A stretch of 64,000 nucleotides of DNA from Paguma larvata (lineage: Eukaryota; Chordata; Mammalia; Carnivora; Viverridae): positions 109,598,699 to 109,662,698 of the forward strand of contig CM057828.1 of the NCBI GenBank assembly GCA_030068075.1, read 5' to 3'. The stretch's first letter is position 1, and each line of letters opens with the position of its first letter. The position numbers and the translations under genes are program-made. The notes beneath the pieces were generated by a model that saw only the letters and a list, made by a program, of their open reading frames with translations, made no database searches and was not told where the DNA came from. Below, piece after piece: positions 49,549 to 60,834 of this stretch.

Positions 49549-50034
49549 TGTGTTTAAAAAAACTGATCATGAGCATCAAGGATGGGTACACTGAAAAAAA
49601 GTCATATAAACTGGCCTCAAATCCATTTTTGACAGTATTGCTAGGAGACATGATATCGTATGATATTTATTTTTGAAAACATTTATGGATTAAAAATAAT
49701 TGAATAAACTTATTCGAAATGGTGACATCAGAATAAAGTTAGTGCCATGTCTCTAGGTCTGTTCTTGTCCCTACTCAACCACAGTTCTGGATGACAGGAG
49801 GACATGGACATGACAAATGACAGAATCAGAACAAAAAACGGATACAAGGACTGATTCCAACAAGCTTAAAAGTAATAAATGTCTCGTAATTAGATCCCCT
49901 CCAAACATAACCATCAAATGGAGGAAACCACAGAATCTTAAGTTCCACTTTCTTTCACAGTCCTGATCTAGTCCATCAGTAAGTCCTATGGACTCTATTT
50001 TCAAAATATAACCAGAATTTGACACACTCTATCT
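48391..50034. other. ZEB1 intron 2, no recognised gene
   Basis: Mostly unique AT-rich sequence; holds the (TG)n tract listed separately. Confidence 0.5.
49504..49553. repeat. (TG)n microsatellite, about 25 units
   Basis: Almost pure TG dinucleotides from 49504 to 49553 with one TA interruption near 49541. Confidence 0.97.
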
Positions 50035-50350
50035 TTTTTTAAACTGCCAATTTAGATTATGGTAATAACCTCTTTATTGGTCTTGTTTCTCCTACCCTTG
50101 CCTTCTATAGTTCATTCTCAATACAGCGGCCAAAGTCATACTTCTAAAATAAAAATAAAATTATACCACTACTCTATTCAAATTCTTCTAATGTCTTCAC
50201 ATTTCAATAAAAATAAAAGTATTCCTAATAGCTTATAAGACGTTTAAATGTTCTGGCATTCCATTAACTTGCTGGCTTCATTTCTACTAATCTCTCCCTC
50301 CTTCACTTTGTTCATGAGCTTCCTGGCTCTTTCTCACATGCCAGGTTAAA
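50035..50350 (+). mobile_element. L2 LINE fragment
   Basis: 'gattatggtaataacctctt', 'cattctcaatacagcggcca', 'ttgttcatgagcttcctggc', 'tttctcacatgccaggt' match L2 in order, at moderate identity. Confidence 0.7.
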
Positions 50351-50374
50351 TATTACAGTAATGTCCTGAGAAGT

Positions 50375-50450
50375 AGAATGAATTGCTGAATCATTATATT
50401 GTACACTTGAAAGTAATATAACACTATATGTTAATTACATTTGAATAAAA
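50375..50450 (+). mobile_element. Short LINE-1 3' end
   Basis: 'aattgctgaatcattatatt', 'gtacacttgaaagtaatata', 'acactatatgttaattacat', 'ttgaataaaaaaag' is the terminal part of a carnivore LINE-1 3' UTR with its A-tail. Confidence 0.75.
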
Positions 50451-50859
50451 AAAGAAGAACACAACAAAAAATAAAGTTCATGAGATCAGTAGGAAAAAAA
50501 ATCAAAGAGATGGCTTGTGGGTATCATTTGCTCACTGATACGAAGTGATGAAAAGGGTACTTTACCATTGTGTTATTCTTTCCAAAATCCCATACCCTCA
50601 GTGTAATGATGAGAAAAATATCAGACAAACCTAAATTGAGAAACATGCTACAAACACCTGACCATTACTCCCTGAAACTGTCAAGGTCATGAGAAACAGC
50701 AAAAGGCTGGTCTCCTGAGACTGAGTAGACATAACTAAATACTATCCAGTAGGCAGAAGTGGATCCTGAACAAGAGGATGTTAATGGAAAACTAGTGAAA
50801 TCCAAAAAAAGTCTGGAGGTTAGGTTAAAAAAAAATTGAATCTTTTAACCCATGAACAT
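50451..50859. other. ZEB1 intron 2, no recognised element
   Basis: Unique sequence. Confidence 0.5.
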
Positions 50860-51766
50860 AATTTATACCTCCATTTATTGAAATATTTGCTAATGCCTCT
50901 AATAAAAATTTGTAATTTTTTCACATGGTTTTAACACATCTAGCCTCATTTTATAGTTCTTAGTGATGTATAAAGAGGACTTTGAATTCAGTATATTGTT
51001 TATATCTAAAAATTTATCAAATTCCTTTATTAGTCCTAATAATTTATTTGTATTCCTTTTTTATATACAGCTATATCATCTGTAAATAATAAGTTTTGTG
51101 TATTTTCTTTGCTAATCCCTACATTAATTTATTTTCCGGTCTTACTGCATGGGGCAGCAATTCTAATAAAAGGTTGATGGAAAGTGTGGAAAGAGTGGTG
51201 ATATTGGAAACAATTACTTTGTTCTTGATTGCAAAAAAAATTTTCTTTTCAACATTCTGTCATTAAGTAGAATGTCTGTGATAGATTTTATGGAAGTATA
51301 CTTTATTAGCACCAGGAAGTATCCTCTTTTTCTAGTTTGCTAGCTTTTATGATATCCATTCATGTGTACTAAATTCATATGTACTAAATTTTATTTGTCT
51401 GTTGAGAGGAATATTTGATTGTTCTCATTAAATCTGTTTACTGTGGTATTTTTGAACTGGTTTAAGTGTTATTTTGACCTTGCACACCACACATTTATAT
51501 ACATATATAGTATAACTAATATTTTGCTAGAATTACTGTGCCCGGATGCAACTGAGTGAGTCTGTAATTCTACTTTCTTCTACTTACTTCATTTTTGTAT
51601 CAAAATTATGGTAGCCTCATTTAAAGAGTTGGGGAATCTTTCCACTTATATTAGACTTTGGAAGAGTTGTCTAAAACTGTTAGAATGTTTAGAAAAACTT
51701 ACCAGTGATGCCATCTGGGCTAGAGGTTTCTTTGTAGGAGAGAAAAAAACATACATTTTTACAGTA

Positions 51767-51805
<39 letters not shown>

Positions 51806-51860
51806 TTCATATATATATCATATATATCCAAATATACATACATATATGCATATATAAATT
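51767..51860. repeat. (TG)n(TA)n microsatellite
   Basis: TG units from about 51767, then TA units to 51804 and mixed ATAT/CATA words to about 51860. It lies at the junction between two LINE-1 pieces. Confidence 0.9.
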
Positions 51861-51889
51861 ATCCTACAGAAAATTTTACTGTTTTTTTT

Positions 51890-52560
51890 TCTTTTGGTGT
51901 ATGGTTCTATTAATTTTAACACATGTATATATTCATGTAACCACCACCAAAATCAGGATACAGAACAGTTCCATCATCCCCCCAAAATCTCTAGTGCTAT
52001 CCCTTTAGAGTCATACTCTCCCTGCTCTAGCTTCTGGCACCACGGATTTGTTACCCAACATGTAGTTTGTCTTTTTGAAAATGTCATATATATGGAATCA
52101 CAGTCTGTAACCTTTTGAGACTGGCTTCTTTCACTCCGCATAGTAACTCAGATTCTTCCAATTTGTTTCTTATATTAATAGTTTGTTCCTTTTTTACTGC
52201 TAAGTAGTAGACCATTATATGGATGGATGTACTATAGTCCCCTTCTCCTTTCACCTGCTGAAGGACAATGGGTTGTTTCCAATTTTTGGCAATTATGAAC
52301 AGAGCTTCTTTAGGCATCAGTGTACACGTTTTTGTATGAACCTGTTTTGATTTCCCTAAGAAAAATACCCAGGAGTGGGACTGTAGGGTGGTATGGTTAA
52401 TTTTATAATAAACTGCCAAACTGTTTTCCAGCATGACCTACCACTTACAATGAGCAATATACAATAGTTTCAATTGTTCCAGATCTTCACTACCTCTCTG
52501 TGGGATATTTTTGACCATGACTTCAATTACTTTAGAGGTTTTAGAACATAGTTTTCCAAT
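51890..52560 (-). mobile_element. Old LINE-1 3' end nested in LINE-1
   Basis: Reverse of a LINE-1M tail: 'accaccaccaaaatcaggat', 'ctggcttctttcactccgca', 'gacaatgggttgtttccaat', 'aaatacccaggagtgggact', 'aactgccaaactgttttcca'. Confidence 0.85.
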
Positions 52561-53246
52561 TATTCCCCAGCAGTTTTGGTTAGAATTTCTAATATCTTGT
52601 CCATATTTTCAAATTATTGGCATGCAGTTGTTTGCCATACTCTCTTTTACCTTGTCAATGTCTGTAGTATCTTAGGTCTGTCCTCTTTTTCATTCTTGAT
52701 TTCAGTTATTTACACATTCTTTTTTTTTCTTGGTCAATTTTGTCAAAGGTTTGTTAATAGTTTTCAAACTTAAAGAGTTTTGCCTATGCTGACCTTTTGC
52801 ATTGTAGGTTTGTTTTCAATTTTAAATTACTTTCTTGTTTTTACATTTAAAAATCTTTTAGCTATTCTTTTTTCTAAGTTCTTAAAAATAGATGCCTAAC
52901 CCATTAGCTTTTGGCCAGAATCTTTTCTAAAATATGTACTTAAGGTTCTAAATTTTCCTCTAAAACCTTTTTATGGATATTCCATATAGTTGAACAATAT
53001 TTTTCCATTTCTAAGTATATTGTTTAATATCTTATGTATATTTTCATGTCTTCTATATCCTCACTGGTTTTGTATAATTATTCTATCAATGACCAACTGA
53101 GGTGTTAAATCATCCACAATGACTAGATTTGTGTTTTTCTCCTTGTACATTGTCTATTTCCGTTTCTATATTTTTGAGTTCCTGTTATTAGGTACAAACA
53201 TATTTAAAATAATATTTTATTAGGGAATTTAATCTTTCATTATTAT

Positions 53247-53516
53247 CATTTTTATTTTCAAGTTAGCTAACACACGGTGTAGTTGGGCTGCAGGAGTAGA
53301 ACCAGTGGTTCATTTCTTACAAAGGATACCTGGTGCTCCTCCCGAAGAGTGCCCTCCTTAATGCCCTTCACCCACCTAACCCACCCTTCCATCCCCCCGC
53401 CCCCATCGACCCTCAGTTTGTGCTCTGTATTTAAGAGTCTCTTATGGTTTGTCTCTCTGTTTTTATCTTATTTTTTCCTTCCCTTCCCCTATGTTCATCT
53501 GTTATTTCACTTAATT
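53247..53516 (-). mobile_element. Carnivore LINE-1 3' UTR, 5' truncated
   Basis: Reverse of a felid-type LINE-1 3' UTR: 'ttcaagttagctaacacacg', 'gcaggagtagaaccagtggt', 'gccctccttaatgcccttca', 'taagagtctcttatggtttg'. Flanked by tttcattattat at 53235-53246 and 53517-53528, a 12-bp target duplication. Confidence 0.9.
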
Positions 53517-53824
53517 TTTCATTATTATAAAGTGATTCTATTATCTATAATAATGCTTTCAAGCGTTCAAAGTTGATATCATCTGAAATTAATTTAGTCA
53601 CATCCACTTCTTAAAGCATTTTCATAGAAAATACTATGCATGCGTCTATTTTTTCCATATATTTGTAATCTTGTTCTTACAACTCAGATCTCCTATCAAG
53701 GATATCTTTTCTCATGTCTAAAACACAATCTTTAAAATTTTGCCTTAGTAAGGGTCTACTGATAACAAATTTTCTGTTTTCAACTTGCCTGAAATTATTA
53801 CCTTATTTCACCTCCTTTCATAAA

Positions 53825-53857
53825 AGGGTCGGGCCTGGTTAGTACTTGGATGGGAGA
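53825..53857 (+). pseudogene. 33-bp fragment of 5S rRNA
   Basis: Begins agggtcgggcctggttagta and ends cttggatgggaga. As I know vertebrate 5S rRNA this is an exact internal match of about nucleotides 64-96, covering the intermediate element and most of the C box of its internal promoter. Neither side continues as 5S: the left is 'tcctttcataaa' and the right 'aatttttgataagt', both reading as the surrounding LINE-1. It is too short to be a gene. Confidence 0.85.
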
Positions 53858-55080
53858 AATTTTTGATAAGTATAGAATTCTGTAATGGTTGGCATCTTTT
53901 TACTGTCTAGCTTCCATTGTGGTTACTGGGAATTCAGCTGTCAGTCTAACTGCCACTTTCTCATCACAATCTGACTTTTTTGAATTTATTTTTAAGAGCT
54001 TTGCTTCTGTCTTGGATGTTGCAATTTTACCATAATGTTAATGGGGGTAGATTTATTTATACTTCTTGAGATTTGTTGGTCTGCTTGAGTCTATGGTTTT
54101 GTGTCCTTCACCAATTTTGAAAAAATCTCATTCATTACTCTTCAAATATTGCTGCTTCCCTTTTCATTCCCTCTTCTCCTAGAATTAAGACATAAATTGG
54201 ACCTTCTCATTCTTTTCTTCATGTTTCTTATCCTGTTTTTTTTTTTTTGTAGTTTTCTATCTTTATTTCTCTGAGTTGTATTCAGTATAATTTCCCCATC
54301 TTCCAATTCTTTAATTCTTTCTTCAATACATGTTTTGAATCTTTATTTATATTATTCTAATTTTTCCTTTTTAGAAGTTCCATTTGGTTCTTCTTAAAAT
54401 ATGTCGGTTATATTTTATTCTATCAGAGCAGGTAATTTCAAATTTGTCTACTTTTTCTTGAAAAAAGAAAATTATTTTATAATCTGTATCAGATAACTCA
54501 TTACTAATTACAGTCTTTCTGGGTGAGTTTCTGCTTCCTTTTGTTTCTGGTAATTGTCACTCACGTTGCTCTTTTCTTGGTAACTTATTTGGAAGATTCT
54601 ATAGTGCCAGTTTAAAGGTATGTTCCTCCAACAGATCTGGATTTGCTTCTTCTTGGTGCCTAGAAGTTTCAGCATATATATTTTAAAGTATCTACTTTAA
54701 ATTCAGTTATGACTTGAGACTTATTAGGTTATACAGTAATATGAATTTAAGCTGTAAATCAACGGAAGATGGCTGGTGTTACTCCTTGCCAGAGACAATC
54801 ATCCATTCCCCCAATCCCTAGCCAAGGCAGTTTTGTTTGCTAACTCCTGAGGATGGGAGAGGGTTTACTTTTAATTCACCATAGTGCATCGTACTGCAAG
54901 ATGTAATTCATACCAGGGGAGGACCTGCTATTAAACTTGGCTACTAAACTCTTAGGTGGTCCTAGGCTTTGTTTCTTCCCAGAGGCCTGAAAACCACATC
55001 TTACATTGCCCTGGTTAGGCAAACGCCCTTAAGGCCAAGGAGTCTTCTATGCTGTGCTCTGCTTACCTCTATGGGTTCCT

Positions 55081-56497
55081 GTCTTCATGTAGATTTTAAT
55101 CTGTCAATGTCTTACTAACTAGTTAGCTCTTTTAAAGCTTTTGAGAAAATTTATTTGTTTTTAATACTAGAATCATTATTTTTCAGTGAGAGAGTGAGTT
55201 CAAATAACTTATCCCAACATATTTTCAGACACAAAACCTCTTCACTGATTTTTCATCTTTCTTTTCCCCCTCTATCTATCTCATTCTCCTATCTCCCCTT
55301 TTTCCAGAAAAATCATTACCTTCTTGTTTCCATATTAATACTTTGGATCAACTATACCAATGGATCAATTCTGGCCCCAGACAGAAAATATATAAGAAAT
55401 TCTTGCTCCCAGAAGTTTTGAGCTGAGTACTATAGTTTAACAAGTTAATAGCTCTGCTATTAATGAGCTATGATAATAAATCGGCAATTTAATTTCTCTT
55501 AACTACTGCTACTCTGTGCTACTATAAGATCCACATTTCATCTAAACTTCCACCAGAATATCCCGACTCTCTGACCTGCACATTGACTCACTTCCCCAGA
55601 CTGCTTAGCCTGGGTTTTGATACCTTATTTAGATGACCGCCCCAAATGTGAACTCCTGCTGGGGAGGCTTCTCTCTGGTTGACCTTGAATGTGACCACGT
55701 GCATGCTCTTCTTTGCCTTTGCTAATGCCCCTATTCCCGATCCTCAACATGTGCCATCTTCATATTCTTCTGTTTTTATGCCACTGTTGTTTAAAGCCTG
55801 GCAAGACAGGCTAAATAATTTAATTAGTTTATTAGGAAAAGTAGAGAGGAGGAATTTTGGATCTGGAAGAAAAAACTATAGTCCAATTTCTTCATCTGAC
55901 AGATGAGGAAGAATTTTAAATATTCAATATAAGTAAGCAGAGAGACTCCCTCTCCTACAGTGACTATCACTAATCCTTCCACTCAACCATGCTTTAGTTT
56001 AGTACAAGTAAAAATTTTACTTAAGTAAGAATTTAAATCAAATGAAAGAATTGCAGTACTTACAGGATTCTTATATATCTGGGGAAATGGAAGAAGCGGG
56101 AGAGAACAGGGAGAAGGAGGGAGAATGAGAAGCTTTCAAACACTAAAAATACTCCCATAATTTATCTGTTTTGGGGGTTTTTGTTGAGTTATGTTACAAT
56201 TTTACTGTACCAAAATATAATTTGTAGGTTTCATATCGATAGCTTATGGAAAGCTTGATTCTGGTTTAAAAACTACTAAAACTCAATATATTATTTACAT
56301 TGTACAAATAATCAGAATAGCTTTACTACTCTATTTCATAATCTACTTTTAGGTAAGTAAAAGAATACCTTCTATTGAATTTAATAGACACATTCAGAGA
56401 TCATTTCAAACTTTTCATCAAAGTTATCTTTTCAGTTAATAAATATATTTTTTAAAGACTCGAGAGGCCAGGATATTACACAAAATATTAAACTCAC
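55081..56497. other. ZEB1 intron 2 next to exon 2 donor
   Basis: Unique intron; no repeat recognised. Open frames at 55155-55421 and 55679-55906 run against the gene strand and lack motifs. Confidence 0.5.
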
Positions 56498-56698
56498 CAT
56501 CATCGTCCCAGCAGCTCTTAGCATCGCCTTCTCTTTCGCTGCTCCCTGGTAACACTGTCTGGTCCGTGGGCAGGTCACCTTCCGGCACGCCACCTTCACA
56601 ATCTGCTGCGTCTGTGATACTTTCTTCTTCCACAATATGGAGTTTGTCTTCATCATCTGAATCTGAGTTTGTTTCTACCACAGTATTATAATTTGTAA
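56498..56698 (-). CDS. ZEB1: ZEB1 exon 2 (N-terminal acidic segment)
   Basis: 201-bp exon. The acceptor is gtattacag ending at 56699 and the donor GTGAGT begins at 56497. Two bases complete a valine codon; translation then runs [66 protein letters not shown], ending one base into the next glycine codon. There is no methionine in this exon, so the start codon must be in an upstream exon outside the window. The intron to exon 3 is about 32 kb and the upstream intron runs off the right edge, in keeping with the long first introns of this gene. Confidence 0.97.
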
Positions 56699-56804
56699 CT
56701 GTAATACAAACAAGAAACAAATAATCAAAACCAATCATCATAAAAATCAGTTTTTACACCTCAATAAAAACAAACTGTAAAAAGGACTTCATTTAAGTGT
56801 TCTA

Positions 56805-57030
56805 TAAATAGTAACTCATTTATTCTTACAACCTTCTAGCAACCCTACGAAACAGAGTATTTACCTATCATCTGCTACTTATAACCCTGAAACCAGAAAT
56901 GGAAACCAAGACCTAGGAAGGTAAGTAACTTGTCCAAGATCATATAGCCAGGAGGAAGCAGGGCCAGGATTTGAACCCAGCAGTCTAGTTCTATATTCTG
57001 GGCTCTGACACTACATTAAATATCCTCTCC
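56805..57030 (-). mobile_element. MIR SINE
   Basis: Reverse MIR: 'aactcatttattcttacaac', 'aggtaagtaacttgtccaag', 'atcatatagccaggaggaag', 'ggatttgaacccagcagtct'. One of the better preserved old elements. Confidence 0.85.
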
Positions 57031-57315
57031 AGTCATAATGAGTTTATTCTATGTGATACTACTTATGTACAATTAGCACCTCAATCTTTAAGGCAAATCT
57101 TCTAATAAGTCAATAGTACCACATCAAATGTACCTTAAGAAAGATATGTTCAAGCTGTCAATTTGGCCTATGTGTTTCATATCAATCCCACATTGATTTC
57201 AGAAAGAATCTATCAAATCAATTTGATTCTATCAAATCAAATTTCTGCATAAGGCATGATTCAAGTAATGTTTGTATGTAATTCTGTAATTTTAGAAAAA
57301 ATAACTGACATTCAA

Positions 57316-57475
57316 AAGAGACTCTCAAAGACTAAGAAAAAACTGAGGGTGAGGGGGATGAGGGAGGGGGGAGAGGGGGTGATGGGCATTAAAAAGGGCA
57401 CATGTTGGGATGAACACTGGGTGTTATATGTAAACCAATTTGAAAATAAACTATTATAATAAAAAAAAAAAAAAA
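57316..57475 (+). mobile_element. Carnivore LINE-1 3' end, 5' truncated
   Basis: 'agagactctcaaagactaag', 'ggtgatgggcattaaaaagg', 'gcacatgttgggatgaacac', 'tgaaaataaactattataat', then 15 A. It closely matches, in reverse, the tail at 38779-38950. Confidence 0.9.
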
Positions 57476-58139
57476 GTTTTCAAACAGGCACTCTTTCCAT
57501 ATTTTTAATGAATTTCAGTAAATTTTAACACCAACATTATGAAGAAAAAGAAATATTTGGAATGATACGACTCGTGGAATCATGAGTAACAGATGAGAAT
57601 AAAATTCTCTAGAACAAATAATATAGTCTAGTCATTATTTTTCCTTCAGAATCCTTGTAATAATCACTCTAGTGGGATAAATTATTTAGTACCTCATTGC
57701 GTATGGTCACTGGAATACCTCTTTTCAATGATTTGCAAGGTGATTCTTATTTGCTAAGCAAAGATTGGAAGGGAGAAAAAGGAATCTTTACTTTGTTCAG
57801 ATAACTAAGCAATAATTACTTTCAGTTCTTCTTTCCATTTCTTCCTGAAAATTTCCAACCATTCTTGAAAGAAGGTAATAACCCGAATGCATAAATGATA
57901 TGCACATATACCCCCTTCCCATAGGAAAACACACACATGCCTGACAATAGGAAGAGAGAAATACAATCAGAAGTATAGATACATATGTCAAAGTGAGAAC
58001 GAATAAGCAAAAATCTCCAAAACTGCTTCTACAGATCTTAGGATGACCCCTCTGCTCCAAAGAGTACTGGAGTTACTCTTTCCCCCACATTAGAAATTCT
58101 TCAGTATCTTGTCAGAAGAAATATATCAAGTTTTGTTAT
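57476..58139. other. ZEB1 intron 1, no recognised element
   Basis: Unique AT-rich sequence. Confidence 0.5.
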
Positions 58140-58830
58140 TAACACTTTAGTGTGAATATATTTTTTCCAATTTTTTCCCCAAAAGCAAACCACTTTCTTA
58201 TTTTGTTATAAATGTAACACATGTTCAGTGCACAAGAATTCAGATAATATAAAACATGCGAAACTAGTAAAAGCTCCCCCCTAAATTTTCCTTCCTCGGC
58301 TCACTTTAAAGTGAGTCTTTAAAGATAACAGTAAAGCAAATTCTATTTATCTATGCATGAAGTAGGCATGATACTAATCACTTTATATACCTTATGCTAT
58401 TTAATTGAAATGCAGACCTCACTTTATATACATATAAATTTAATGTAAATTCTCTACATAAATGTATTATGCATCTTTAAATACACCATATGGAATCACA
58501 TTGTACTGTTCCCTACCTAGTTTATTGTCACTTAATAACATACCTTAGAAATTTTTCTATTTCAGTATATGGGAAGCTTTCTCATTTCCCTCTTGTTAGC
58601 TACACATCATCACATTGTACGGACAGAATTTAACCAATGACCTATATTGATAAAATTTATGTTTCCAAGTGATGCTTAAGCATTAGAGACAATGTCATAA
58701 TAAACTTCCTTGTAAATTTATTTTTATATAGGCCATTCCTTAAATTCATCTGTCAGATATATCGGTATAGACGGGAGTGCTGAGTCAAAGGGAAAACCTA
58801 TGAAATAGATATGGAAACATGGGGAATTCC
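58140..58830 (-). mobile_element. Old LINE-1ME-like 3' remnant
   Basis: Reverse text: 'caccatatggaatcacattg', 'ttattgtcacttaataacat', 'atttaaccaatgacctatat', 'gggagtgctgagtcaaaggg'. Family assignment tentative. Confidence 0.55.
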
Positions 58831-59654
58831 TTGTACTCTGGCCACACAGTGAGCAGAGTAAATTGTGCAACTGCATGTGGGGATAAAGAGAATGATTCTC
58901 AAACGCTGTCCCATAGCGGCCACTAAGCTTGGACATGGAGAGTTCAAATTGGATTTCGTGAAGAGAAGGTTCAGTGATTCTTCGGTATCTTGGGTTGGCC
59001 ATTGGTGCTATTCTTGCCTTAACATTGTAGTACAGTTTTATCATTATCAATTTTGTTAGCTGTAGGTTGTCTAAGCATATATTTACATTTAGAGTATTTA
59101 GGGCTTGAAAATTATCCTATAATTAGTCTTTAAAACACATATGCATTTGGGTTCAAATATCTGCTTGCATTCTTCATAGTTTTCACTAAGTTCCTTTTAC
59201 TCTGAGCTGCACTAAGCCCTGTTTTATCTTGCCTGGGTCAGCTATAGCCCTCAGTACTCTTCAAGAATACCTGTCACTGTCTAGGACTCTAGCAAAACTC
59301 CTTCCTGCCCCACAGTATGAGCTTCTATTTGGTATGGAAGATTGTAAGTCAAATACCCCAAACTACAAAGACTACATAGAGTTTATACTTATCTTGGGAA
59401 TTTTCCCAAAGCATGCTTTGAATATGTGGCATAGAACTTGAAAAAAAAAAAAAACACTACATTTTATTGGCTAAGATGGAAAAAAGAACAATAACTATTT
59501 TCCAAGGGTTCTTACTGTCTTCTGCTTCACAGTCACTTAGCTGAGAGAAAAAACAGTGAAAATGGTTTATATCGATTAGTGCAACTTAGAAAATAGGCGA
59601 GCTTCCCTATGTTTCTGGATCCGTCCTTTTGTTAATCTACAGAACTAATTTTAA
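58831..59654. other. ZEB1 intron 1; holds a candidate microexon
   Basis: Unique intron. See the candidate at 59516-59540. A 15-A run lies near 59442. Confidence 0.5.
59516..59540 (-). other. Candidate 25-nt cryptic exon of ZEB1
   Basis: On the gene strand the text ttttttctctcag (an excellent acceptor) is followed by 25 nt, CTAAGTGACTGTGAAGCAGA plus AGACA, then GTAAGAAC (a good donor). If joined to exon 1, which must end in phase 1, it meets TGA at once; if entered in phase 0 it reads LSDCEAED and joins exon 2 in frame. No transcript evidence is available here. Confidence 0.3.
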
Positions 59655-59668
59655 AAATAGAGCTTCAG

Positions 59669-59877
59669 TTGGGGCGCCAGGGTGGTTCAGTTGGTTGAGT
59701 GTCCGACTCTTAATTTCGGCTCAGGTTATGATCCCATGGTTCGAGGGTTCGAGCCCCACATCGGGCTCTGTGCTGACACTGCAGAATCTGCTTGAGATTC
59801 TCTCTCTCTCTCTCTCTGACCCTCTCCCACTTGTACCCTCCCTCTCAAAATAAATAAACTTAAAAAAATAAATAAAT
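59669..59877 (+). mobile_element. Felid CAN-SINE, antisense to ZEB1
   Basis: Head ttggggcgccagggtggttc. Perfect 14-bp target duplication aaatagagcttcag at 59655-59668 and 59878-59891. Confidence 0.95.
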
Positions 59878-60037
59878 AAATAGAGCTTCAGCACAAAAAA
59901 CATAAAAAATAATGCAGACCCTGATAAATTCTAGTAGTCAAGGAAAATGTTCTTTATCTCAATTGTCTTCATTCCTCTATACTTTTAAAATCTTTGGCTA
60001 AAAAATACAATAAAATATAGTTTATCTAAAGTGCAGC

Positions 60038-60246
60038 TTCTTCTTTTTTTATTTTTAAAAATGTTTTTATTTATTTTTGATAGAGAGACAGAGCACGAGT
60101 TAGGGAGGGGCAGAGAGAGGGAGACACAGAATCTGAAGCAGGCTCCAGGCTCTGAGCTGTCATCACAGAGCCTGACGTGGGACTCAAACTCACGAACCGC
60201 GAGACCATGACCCAAGTCGAAGTCAAACTGAGCCACCCAGGTGCCC
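60038..60246 (-). mobile_element. Felid CAN-SINE
   Basis: Reverse SINE ending 'gagccacccaggtgcccc'. Imperfect target duplication ctaaagtgcagc / ctaaagtgttgc. Confidence 0.92.
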
Positions 60247-60374
60247 CTAAAGTGTTGCATATTCTTAACAAACAGGTGATTATCACCTCTTGGTTCTGAG
60301 TTTTAATTAAAATAATAACATTTCAAGAAAACAAAGATAAAGAGACTGGAAAAGGTAAATAGTTTTTAAAAAGT

Positions 60375-60577
60375 GTCTGACTTAGGTTCAGGTCATGATC
60401 TCACAGTTTGTAAGTTCAAGCCCCTCCTCGGGCTCTGTGACAGCTTGGAGCCTGGAGGATTCTCTTGGAGCCTGGAGGATTCTGCTTTGGATTCTCTGTC
60501 TCCTCTAGCTCTCTCTCTGCCCCTCCCCTGCTCTCACACTCTCTCTCAAAAATAAAAATTAAAAGAAAAAATAAAAA
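60375..60577 (+). mobile_element. Felid CAN-SINE, 5' truncated, internal duplication
   Basis: Starts inside the head at 'aagtgtctgacttaggttca'. A perfect 20-bp tandem duplication, cttggagcctggaggattct, lies at 60444-60463 and 60464-60483. Confidence 0.92.
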
Positions 60578-60659
60578 TGGTAATATTTTCAATGCATTCT
60601 TATTGTCTCTAGTATATGGTTAAGGACACAGTGACATTTTGGTGGTAGTTCTTGTTGGT

Positions 60660-60775
60660 ATTACTTGCTAACATTTAAAGTAGATATAACAGTATCCGCT
60701 GCATCAGGTGGTTGTGAGGGTCTAACGATTTAAAAATGTATTGTGCTTAGATCAATGTCTGGCACGTAATAAAGA
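60660..60775 (+). mobile_element. MIR SINE 3' part
   Basis: 'ggtggttgtgagggtctaac', 'gtgcttagatcaatgtctgg', 'cacgtaataaagactag'. Confidence 0.65.
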
Positions 60776-60791
60776 CTAGAAGTGTCTCCTG

Positions 60792-60792
60792 A

Positions 60793-60829
<37 letters not shown>
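60792..60829. repeat. (ATC)n microsatellite
   Basis: Twelve or so pure ATC/CAT triplets between two MIR pieces that face each other. Confidence 0.97.
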
Positions 60830-60834
60830 GTCTT

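Larger units (their letters stand above)
50860..55080 (-). mobile_element. Old LINE-1/HAL1 element with several nested insertions
   Basis: Reverse ORF2 at 50860-51740 ('gtgatgccatctgggctaga') continues at 52560-53235 ('tgtctagtagtatct'-like text, 'ccattagcttttggccagaa') and then into an ORF1/5' region at 53530-55080 ('ttgctgcttcccttttcatt', 'cataaattggaccttctcat', 'agaagttccatttggttctt'). Interruptions are a TG/TA tract with another LINE-1 end (51767-52560), a felid LINE-1 tail (53247-53516) and a 5S rRNA piece (53825-53857). Confidence 0.7.

Noticed and set aside
53825..53857. 5S rRNA gene call
   Set aside because: Only 33 of about 120 nucleotides are present and there is no A box or terminator; recorded as a fragment.
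57209..57243. tctatcaaatcaa direct repeat and aaatcaatttgatt palindrome
   Set aside because: Short and AT-rich; expected by chance or slippage at this length.
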